DNA of 12,577 nucleotides, taken from Mycobacterium sp. Its GTDB lineage: Bacteria; Actinomycetota; Actinomycetes; Mycobacteriales; Mycobacteriaceae. Position 1 is the first letter of the stretch, and every line of letters begins with the position of its first letter. The notes beneath the pieces are model-generated. The model saw nothing but the letters and a program-made list of their open reading frames with translations. It had not been told where the DNA came from and did no database searches. Shown in pieces: positions 1 to 12,577 of this stretch. A program made the position numbers and the translations under genes. The DNA lies in NCBI GenBank assembly GCA_023264755.1, contig JAHFVB010000071.1, positions 1 through 12,577 on the forward strand, in the 5' to 3' direction.

Positions 1-1071
1 GCGGCGGGCAAGGTGCCGCCGGCCAAGGTGCTCGTGCTCGGCGCCGGCGTGGCCGCCGTGGCCGCCGTCGGCGCGGCGGGCAGCATGGGCGCCATCGTGC
101 GGGCCACCGACCCGCGGCCCGAGGTCGCCGACCAGGTCAAGTCGCTGGGCGGGGAGTACCTGTACGTCGACCCCGCGGCGGCCGAGGTCTCCGCCACGGG
201 TTACGCCAAGGAGATGGGCGACGACTACAAGGTCCGCGAGGCGGCGCTCTACGCCGAGCAGGCAAGAGACGTCGACATCATCATCACCACCGCGCTGATC
301 CCCGGCCGGCCCGCGCCCCGCATCATCACCGCGGAGATGGTCGCCTCGATGAAGCCGGGCAGCGTGATCGTGGACATGGCCGCGGCCAACGGCGGCAACG
401 TCGAGGGCACCGTCAAGGACCAGGCCATCGTCACCGACAACGGCGTGACGATCATCGGCTACACCGATCTGGCCGGGCGACTGCCCGCCACCGCCTCTCA
501 GCTGTACGGCACCAACCTGGTGAACCTGCTCAAGCTGCTCACCCCCGAGAAGAATGGCGTCCTCACACTGGATTTCCAGGACGTCGTGCAGCGGTCGATC
601 ACCGTCGTGCGCGATGGCGAGACCACCTGGCCGCCGCCACCGGTGCAGGTGTCGGCCGCCCCGGCCGCAGCCGTCACCGCGCCTGTCGAGCCGAAGCCGG
701 CCAAGGCACCGATGTCGATGCAGCGCCGGTTGGGCCTCACCTTCGGTGCGGCGTTGGTGCTGTTCGCGTTGATCGCGCTGTCTCCGGCTGCGCTGCAGGT
801 GCACCTGACGGTCTTCGCGCTGGCGATCGTCATCGGCTACTACGTGATCGGCAACGTGCACCACGCCCTGCACACGCCGCTGATGTCGGTGACCAATGCG
901 ATCTCAGGGATCATCGTCGTCGGCGCGCTGCTCCAGATCGGCCACGGCTCCGGATCAGGTGGGGCGGTCGTCACCACGCTTGCCACGCTGGCCATCTTGC
1001 TCGCCAGCATCAACGTCTTCGGTGGCTTCGCGGTCACGCGCCGCATGCTCGCGATGTTCTCGCGCAGCTGA
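1..1071 (+). CDS. pntA: NAD(P) transhydrogenase subunit alpha, 5'-truncated by window edge
   Basis: This is the C-terminal 356 residues of the alpha subunit of the proton-translocating NAD(P)+ transhydrogenase, an inner-membrane enzyme that moves hydride from NADH to NADP+ driven by proton entry. The reading frame is open from base 1, so the start lies upstream; the GTG at 13 is an internal valine. The NAD-binding Rossmann loop [10 protein letters not shown] is followed by RATDPRPEV and the conserved [21 protein letters not shown] and [10 protein letters not shown] blocks, all close to E. coli PntA. An Ala/Pro/Lys-rich linker (about bases 650-710) then leads into four predicted membrane helices (about 730-1065) with the signature [13 protein letters not shown]. 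It is a one-chain alpha subunit, unlike the split pntAa/pntAb of M. tuberculosis. The Rossmann loop has Ala where E. coli has the third Gly (GAGVAG). pntB follows after 57 bases, probably in the same operon. Confidence 0.96.
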   Translation, partial: AAGKVPPAKVLVLGAGVAAVAAVGAAGSMGAIVRATDPRPEVADQVKSLGGEYLYVDPAAAEVSATGYAKEMGDDYKVREAALYAEQARDVDIIITTALIPGRPAPRIITAEMVASMKPGSVIVDMAAANGGNVEGTVKDQAIVTDNGVTIIGYTDLAGRLPATASQLYGTNLVNLLKLLTPEKNGVLTLDFQDVVQRSITVVRDGETTWPPPPVQVSAAPAAAVTAPVEPKPAKAPMSMQRRLGLTFGAALVLFALIALSPAALQVHLTVFALAIVIGYYVIGNVHHALHTPLMSVTNAISGIIVVGALLQIGHGSGSGGAVVTTLATLAILLASINVFGGFAVTRRMLAMFSRS

Positions 1072-1128
1072 CCATCCCCAACCTACAAACGCACCGCCCC
1101 CTAAAGCTCCCCGAATCGGACGGATTGC

Positions 1129-2562
1129 ATGTTCACCCTTGAGACCACCGCCACCGCGGCCTACGTCGTCGCGGCCCTGCTCTTCATCCTGGCCCTGGCC
1201 GGGTTGTCCAAGCACGAAACGTCCCGCGCCGGCAACTCGTTTGGCATGGCCGGCATGGCGGTGGCGCTGATCGCCACCATCGCGCTGGCCTTCGGCCGCC
1301 ACATCGAGCCGCTGGGCGTTGGCCTGCTGGTGGGTGCGATGGCGATCGGCGCCGCGATCGGGCTGTGGCGCGCCCGCGTCGTCGAGATGACCGGCATGCC
1401 CGAGTTGATTGCCCTCCTCCATTCCTTTGTGGGCTTGGCCGCCGTGCTCGTCGGTTGGAACGGCTACCTGCACGTCGAACACGAAATGTCGAAGCCCGGA
1501 GCCGGTACCGAGGCCGCCCTTCTCAGCAGCCAGGGCCTGCTCGGCATTCACTCCGCCGAGGTCTTCATCGGGGTGTTCATCGGCGCGGTGACGTTCACCG
1601 GGTCGATCGTGGCCAACCTCAAGCTCTCGGCCCGCATCAAGTCCACGCCGCTGATGCTGCCGGGCAAGAACTTCCTCAACGTCGGCGCGCTGGTGCTGTT
1701 CATCGCGCTGACGGTGTGGTTCGTCATCGCCCCGCAGCTGTGGCTACTGATCGTCGTCACCGTGCTGGCGCTGCTACTCGGCTGGCATCTGGTCGCCTCG
1801 ATCGGCGGCGGCGACATGCCCGTCGTGGTGTCGATGCTCAACAGCTACTCGGGCTGGGCCGCGGCGGCGTCGGGCTTCCTGCTGTCCAACGACCTGCTGA
1901 TCGTGACCGGCGCGCTCGTCGGCTCCTCCGGTGCCTACCTGTCCTACATCATGTGCAAGGCGATGAACCGGTCGTTCATCTCGGTCATCGCCGGCGGGTT
2001 CGGGATCGAGGCCGGGCCCGCGGACGACAAGGACTACGGCGAGCACCGCGAGATCAACGCCGAGGGCGCCGCCGAACTGCTCAACTCGGCGAGCTCGGTG
2101 ATCATCACCCCCGGTTACGGCATGGCCGTGGCGCAGGCCCAGTACGGCGTCGCCGAACTGACCCGCAAGCTGCGCGACCGCGGCGTGAACGTGCGCTTCG
2201 GCATCCACCCCGTCGCGGGTCGGCTGCCCGGCCACATGAACGTGCTGCTGGCCGAGGCCAAGGTGCCCTACGACATCGTGCTCGAGATGGACGAGATCAA
2301 CGAGGACTTCGACGGCACCTCGGTGGTGCTGGTCATCGGCGCCAACGACACCGTCAACCCGGCCGCCTCCGAGGATCCCAGCAGCCCGATCGCCGGCATG
2401 CCGGTCCTGACGGTGTGGAATGCCGACAACGTCATCGTCTTCAAGCGCTCCATGGCCTCCGGCTACGCGGGTGTGCAGAACCCGCTGTTCTTCCGGGAGA
2501 ACACCCAGATGCTGTTCGGCGACGCCAAGGATCGGGTCGACGCTATCAACGCGGCGCTGTAG
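1129..2562 (+). CDS. pntB: NAD(P) transhydrogenase subunit beta
   Basis: A 477-residue beta subunit, close to the usual length (about 460-480). It forms most of the membrane proton channel (domain II) and carries the NADP(H)-binding domain III. Residues 1-290 are strongly hydrophobic with many predicted helices; H98 in [14 protein letters not shown] corresponds to the proton-path histidine (His91 in E. coli), and D229 and N238 in [18 protein letters not shown] match other conserved channel residues. Domain III (about 318-477) has [32 protein letters not shown] and [17 protein letters not shown], the NADP-binding motifs. The ATG at 1129 gives the expected N-terminus; GGACGGA at 1118-1124 is a weak ribosome binding site. 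It lies 57 bases after pntA, with no terminator-like hairpin between, so the two are probably co-transcribed. The stop TAG is only 27 bases from the stop of the convergent histidine kinase gene. Confidence 0.97.
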   Translation: MFTLETTATAAYVVAALLFILALAGLSKHETSRAGNSFGMAGMAVALIATIALAFGRHIEPLGVGLLVGAMAIGAAIGLWRARVVEMTGMPELIALLHSFVGLAAVLVGWNGYLHVEHEMSKPGAGTEAALLSSQGLLGIHSAEVFIGVFIGAVTFTGSIVANLKLSARIKSTPLMLPGKNFLNVGALVLFIALTVWFVIAPQLWLLIVVTVLALLLGWHLVASIGGGDMPVVVSMLNSYSGWAAAASGFLLSNDLLIVTGALVGSSGAYLSYIMCKAMNRSFISVIAGGFGIEAGPADDKDYGEHREINAEGAAELLNSASSVIITPGYGMAVAQAQYGVAELTRKLRDRGVNVRFGIHPVAGRLPGHMNVLLAEAKVPYDIVLEMDEINEDFDGTSVVLVIGANDTVNPAASEDPSSPIAGMPVLTVWNADNVIVFKRSMASGYAGVQNPLFFRENTQMLFGDAKDRVDAINAAL

Positions 2563-2589
2563 CGGCTGACGCCCGCACACCCAGAGCGC

Positions 2590-3774
2590 CTAGTCCTCCG
2601 GCGGCGACGTCACGGTGACCAGGGTCCCGCCCCCTGGCTCGGAGTCGATGTCGATGGCCCCACCCATCGCGTCGAAGCGCACCATCAGCGAGCCGAGCCC
2701 GATGTGGCCGTCGGCGACGGCCGAATCGATGTCCGTCGGATCGAATCCCAGGCCGTCGTCGGCGACGGTCAGGACGATCCGGTCGCCGCGCCGGAACAGT
2801 CGGACGGTGACGGTGCTGGGGCGGGCATGCTTGTGGACGTTGGCCAGCAGTTCCCTGGCCGCCCGGTACATGAGCGTCTGGGAGGCCGGCTTGCCGAGCT
2901 CCTCCAGCTCCGAATCGACCGGCACTCCACTGCGAGCTTCGTACTGCCGCACCAGTTCTCGCACCCCTTCGGTCAGTCCGAGTTGGGCGAGCACCTGCGG
3001 ATGCAACTCGGTGACGGTCGACCGCAGCCCCTTGGCGGTTTCCTGCAAGGCCGCGTAGACGTGTTCCAGCGCGGGATCGGGATTGCGTTCGCGTACCTCG
3101 TCGAGTTCCAGCCGGGCGGCCAGCAGCGTCTGTAGCGGCCCGTCGTGCAGATGTTCGGCCAGTTCGCGATTGTGGCGGTCGTCGGCCTGCATCGCCTCGG
3201 ACACCAGCCGTTGCCTCACCTCCTGCAACGCCTTGACCCGGTTGGCGCGCCGGGCCAGCACCAGGCACAGCGCCGTGGTCGCAGCGGCCAACCACAGCAG
3301 GAAGGCGAATTGCAGGTACACGACGTCGGGCAGGTCGACGTGGTTGTCGCGGACGGCGTAGACCAGCCAGGCGCCGAGGTAGCACGCGGCGGTGGTGACG
3401 CCGAGCAGTCCGGTCAGTATCGGCCGGTCCCCGAAGGCGACCGAGAGTGGCAGCAGGAAGAACACCGGCAGCAGGGCCGCGGTCGCACCGCCGGAGACCA
3501 CGCACAGCGAGACGACGGCCAGTACGTCGACACCCGTCGACGCCCATCCGCCCCACGGGGGCGCCGAGCCGGTGAAGACGGCTACCGCCCACAACGCCGC
3601 GGCTACCGCGTAGGCGCCCAGGATCACGGCGTAGACCTCGGGCAGCCAGCTGTCGACTTCCCACAGCCAGACCAGGAAGCCCATCAACGCGATCAGCGGC
3701 AGCCGTAGCAGCGCCGACACCCGAACCGGCTCCGAGGCGAAGTAGTCGACCATCCGCCAGCGCAGGGGCTCCAC
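2590..3774 (-). CDS. Membrane sensor histidine kinase, HisKA_3 (NarL-system) class
   Basis: A 394-residue sensor kinase that should autophosphorylate on His and pass the phosphate to the response regulator encoded just upstream. Residues about 20-175 form six predicted membrane helices with short loops and no sizeable extracellular or PAS domain, so the signal is probably sensed in or at the membrane. A linker with coiled-coil character (about 176-205) leads to the HisKA_3 dimerisation region with the phospho-acceptor H210 in EHLHDGPLQ. The ATPase has N312 in the N box (ARELLANVHKHA), DDGLGFDP at 339-346, GLGSLMVRF from 359 and GGGT at 381-384. All key residues are present. The start is a GTG at 3774, two bases after the regulator's stop, which implies translational coupling; an ATG seven codons inside (3753) is an alternative. 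The sequence is of the DesK/NreB/DegS type, but the stimulus cannot be read from it. Confidence 0.93.
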   Translation of the reverse strand: MEPLRWRMVDYFASEPVRVSALLRLPLIALMGFLVWLWEVDSWLPEVYAVILGAYAVAAALWAVAVFTGSAPPWGGWASTGVDVLAVVSLCVVSGGATAALLPVFFLLPLSVAFGDRPILTGLLGVTTAACYLGAWLVYAVRDNHVDLPDVVYLQFAFLLWLAAATTALCLVLARRANRVKALQEVRQRLVSEAMQADDRHNRELAEHLHDGPLQTLLAARLELDEVRERNPDPALEHVYAALQETAKGLRSTVTELHPQVLAQLGLTEGVRELVRQYEARSGVPVDSELEELGKPASQTLMYRAARELLANVHKHARPSTVTVRLFRRGDRIVLTVADDGLGFDPTDIDSAVADGHIGLGSLMVRFDAMGGAIDIDSEPGGGTLVTVTSPPED

Positions 3775-3776
3775 GG

Positions 3777-4430
3777 CTATTCCAGCAGCTTGCGGCGCAT
3801 CGCCTCGGCGACGGCCGCGCCGCGGTCACCCACGCCCAGCTTCTCGTAGAGCCGCTGCACATGGGTCTTGACGGTGGACGGGGCCAGGAACAGTTCCTTG
3901 GCCATCGCCGGGATGGTCTTGCCGCTGGCGATGAGCTTGAGCACCTCGCGTTCCCTGGCGCTCAGCGTCGGGGTGTCGTCGACGTTGCGGCGCTGGATCT
4001 CGCCGACTAGACCGGCGGCCAGGCTCGGGGCGACGACGTCGTGGCCCTTCGCGCAGTTGAGTACGGCGTCGACGAGCTCGGTGCGGCTGGACTCCTTGGG
4101 GATGAAGCCCGCGGCCCCGTCCCGCAGCGCGCTGTAGACGATGGCCGACTCGTCGTGTGCGGAGATCAGCAGCACGCGGGTCGGTAGTTCGTCGCGGCGT
4201 ACCGCGGCGGCGACCTGGGCACCGTCGAGCCCGGGCATGCGGTAGTCGAGCAGCGCCACCTGAGGCCGGTGCTCGCGGATCAGGTCCAAGGCGACCAGCC
4301 CGTCCTCGGCTTCCCCGACCACGTCGATGGACCCGCTGGAGGCCAGTGCGCGCACCACGCCATCGCGGAACAGCGGATGGTCGTCACCCACCACCACGGT
4401 CACTTTCGCACCATGCGCCGGGCCGCTCAC
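3777..4430 (-). CDS. NarL/FixJ-family response regulator (receiver plus LuxR-type HTH)
   Basis: A DNA-binding response regulator, partner of the membrane kinase that follows two bases downstream. With the start used here it has 217 residues. The receiver domain (about 9-125) has the acidic pair D16/D17 in GDDHPLFRDG, phospho-acceptor D62 in LLDYRMPGLDG, S90 in LLISAHD and K112 in FIPKESS. The LuxR-type helix-turn-helix (about 155-205) reads LSAREREVLKLIASGKT and APSTVKTHVQRLYEKLG, the recognition helix. The frame stays open to a GTG at 4478 (233 residues) and has an ATG at 4448. I prefer the GTG at 4430 because GGGAAG sits 8 bases before it and the receiver begins only eight residues later; the extra 16 residues of the longer form belong to no domain. 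The gene is divergent from the PKS across a palindrome-rich region, so autoregulation or control of the PKS is a reasonable guess. Confidence 0.92.
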   Translation of the reverse strand: MSGPAHGAKVTVVVGDDHPLFRDGVVRALASSGSIDVVGEAEDGLVALDLIREHRPQVALLDYRMPGLDGAQVAAAVRRDELPTRVLLISAHDESAIVYSALRDGAAGFIPKESSRTELVDAVLNCAKGHDVVAPSLAAGLVGEIQRRNVDDTPTLSAREREVLKLIASGKTIPAMAKELFLAPSTVKTHVQRLYEKLGVGDRGAAVAEAMRRKLLE

Positions 4431-4438
4431 GGCGACAG

Positions 4439-4444
4439 CTTCCC
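4439..4444 (-). promoter_or_regulatory. Ribosome binding site supporting the GTG start at 4430
   Basis: On the - strand the sequence GGGAAG (bases 4444 down to 4439) lies 8 bases before the GTG at 4430. Neither the GTG at 4478 nor the ATG at 4448 has a comparable purine-rich tract at a normal distance. This decides the preferred start of the response regulator, though leaderless translation from the longer start cannot be excluded. Confidence 0.45.
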
Positions 4445-4551
4445 ACATCGGCGCTGGCCGAACGTGAGTTACCACCACGCCTGCCGCGTCGGGAGCGGGG
4501 AGGCAACCACGTTCGCGGACGGTTCCGGAAGCCGCGCCATATGGGTCGCGA

Positions 4552-4561
4552 CCTACGTAGG
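4552..4561. repeat. Perfect 10-base palindrome CCTACGTAGG
   Basis: CCTACGTAGG reads the same on both strands and overlaps the candidate -10 hexamer TAGGAT at 4558-4563. It is placed where an operator could block a + strand promoter. It may be chance, since short palindromes are not rare. Confidence 0.5.
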
Positions 4562-4584
4562 ATTTGCGCAGGCTCGGGACCGGC

Positions 4585-4608
4585 AGCTGCGAGGATCCAC
4601 TCGCAGCT
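4585..4608. repeat. Perfect 9+9 inverted repeat with 6-base spacer
   Basis: Arm AGCTGCGAG (4585-4593) and arm CTCGCAGCT (4600-4608) are exact reverse complements around the spacer GATCCA. It is the longest perfect dyad I found between the two divergent genes. It could be a dimeric regulator's operator or, if transcribed, a stable hairpin in the PKS leader. No T-run follows on either strand, so a classical terminator is unlikely. Confidence 0.7.
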
Positions 4609-4614
4609 TCGTCG

Positions 4615-4628
4615 GGCCTGGTCAGGCC
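4615..4628. repeat. 6+6 inverted repeat GGCCTG-GT-CAGGCC
   Basis: A perfect six-base dyad with a two-base spacer, six bases downstream of the larger inverted repeat and just before the candidate -10 hexamer TACGCT (4633-4638). The location is where a regulator touching a -35 region would bind, but the arms are GC-only apart from one base and could be chance. Confidence 0.45.
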
Positions 4629-4711
4629 GGGTTACGCTGCGGTGAATCGCCCGCCAGCGGCCGCGTTGGCAATTGGGTACCCGACCAGGGCCGAGTTCAT
4701 CCAACGTGAGC

Positions 4712-4721
4712 TCGGTACCGA
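4712..4721. repeat. Perfect 10-base palindrome TCGGTACCGA
   Basis: TCGGTACCGA is fully self-complementary and directly abuts the tandem repeat that begins at 4722. A related palindrome, GGGTACCC, lies about four helical turns upstream at 4675-4682. Both share the core GGTACC, which suggests, without proving, a common binding protein. Confidence 0.5.
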
Positions 4722-4741
4722 ATACCTCGGGATACCTCGGG
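4722..4741 (+). repeat. Tandem direct repeat, two copies of ATACCTCGGG
   Basis: ATACCTCGGG occurs twice in exact tandem (4722-4731 and 4732-4741), placing two TACCTCG heptamers on the same face of the helix, 10 bases apart. TACCTCG matches six of seven positions of the E. coli NarL heptamer TACYYMT. Because the divergent gene encodes a NarL-type regulator this is a candidate operator, but mycobacterial regulators of this family need not share the E. coli motif. It lies 40-59 bases before the PKS start. Confidence 0.6.
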
Positions 4742-4750
4742 GCTGCCCCG
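4738..4750 (+). other. Small GC hairpin in the PKS leader
   Basis: CGGGG and CCCCG pair around the loop CTG. It overlaps the last bases of the tandem repeat and ends 30 bases before the PKS start codon. It could slow translation initiation or be an incidental result of base composition; no downstream U-run makes it a terminator. Confidence 0.35.
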
Positions 4751-4780
4751 GCACGACGCTCAGACGACAGATGGGACCGC

Positions 4781-12577
<7,797 letters not shown>

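Larger units (their letters stand above)
4431..4780. promoter_or_regulatory. Divergent intergenic control region between response regulator and PKS
   Basis: This 350-base stretch separates two divergently transcribed genes and has no convincing small gene. It holds a cluster of perfect palindromes and repeats: TTCCGGAA (4523-4530), CCTACGTAGG (4552-4561), a 9+9 inverted repeat (4585-4608), GGCCTG/CAGGCC (4615-4628), GGGTACCC (4675-4682), TCGGTACCGA (4712-4721) and a 10-base tandem repeat (4722-4741). Two hexamers fit the mycobacterial -10 pattern TANNNT on the + strand, TAGGAT (4558-4563) and TACGCT (4633-4638), but neither has a good -35 box. No clear promoter for the - strand gene was found. 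The region very likely holds both promoters and operator sites; which palindrome does what is unknown. Confidence 0.7.

Noticed and set aside
1365..2618. 417-codon + strand frame overlapping pntB
   Set aside because: Arg-rich, repetitive composition without any domain, in a shifted frame of a clear pntB gene; it is a GC shadow.
2546..3862. 438-codon - strand frame overlapping the histidine kinase
   Set aside because: Same strand but another frame; product is Arg/Gly/Ala-rich with no domain, while the kinase frame shows every catalytic motif.
4558..4563. TAGGAT as a firm -10 box for the PKS promoter
   Set aside because: It fits TANNNT, but no -35-like hexamer lies 16-19 bases upstream and it would give a leader of over 200 bases, so it is kept only as a weak candidate.
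4585..4608. Inverted repeat as an intrinsic terminator
   Set aside because: No T-run follows on either strand, and both flanking genes start, rather than end, at this region.
4771..4773. ATG at 4771 as the PKS start
   Set aside because: It is not in frame with the KS; only 4781 (or the in-frame GTG at 4706) fits.

Overview
The window is GC-rich DNA with the gene content of a mycobacterium, most likely an environmental or rapidly growing species. Three things point there: a type I polyketide synthase whose N-terminus and domain order match Pks12 of Mycobacterium tuberculosis as I remember it, long stop-free stretches in several frames as expected at high GC, and GTG starts. It contains four complete or near-complete transcription units' worth of genes in this order: pntA (5' end missing) and pntB on the + strand, a two-component system on the - strand, then a very large PKS gene on the + strand that runs off the right edge.

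Positions 1-2562 encode the proton-translocating NAD(P) transhydrogenase. The alpha subunit is a single chain (NAD-binding domain I joined through an Ala/Pro-rich linker to a membrane part), as in E. coli, whereas M. tuberculosis has separate pntAa and pntAb. PntB follows after 57 bases. The enzyme uses the proton gradient to reduce NADP+ with NADH.

Positions 2590-4430 (or 4478) on the - strand encode a NarL/FixJ-type response regulator followed, two bases later, by a six-helix membrane histidine kinase of the HisKA_3 (DesK/NarX-like) class. The kinase gene converges on pntB with only 27 bases between the stop codons.

Positions 4431-4780 are the divergent control region between the response regulator and the PKS. 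It is unusually rich in short perfect palindromes and repeats, including a 9+9 inverted repeat and a 10-base tandem repeat carrying two TACCTCG heptamers one helical turn apart.

Positions 4781-12577 are 2,599 codons of one modular PKS. It has an N-terminal coiled-coil docking helix, one complete fully reducing module (KS-AT-DH-ER-KR-ACP, all active-site motifs present, AT of the methylmalonyl type), and the KS plus the first residues of the AT of a second module. The simplest reading is a Pks12-type mycoketide synthase (known Pks12: two such modules that work in alternation to build a saturated chain with a methyl on every fourth carbon). The second AT, which would test this, lies outside the window.

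A link between the parts is plausible but not shown: a fully reducing module uses two NADPH per extension, the transhydrogenase makes NADPH, and a divergently transcribed regulator commonly controls its neighbour. I see no clear evidence of a wholly new system, mobile element, CRISPR array or RNA gene here; the control region is the part that most deserves a second look.
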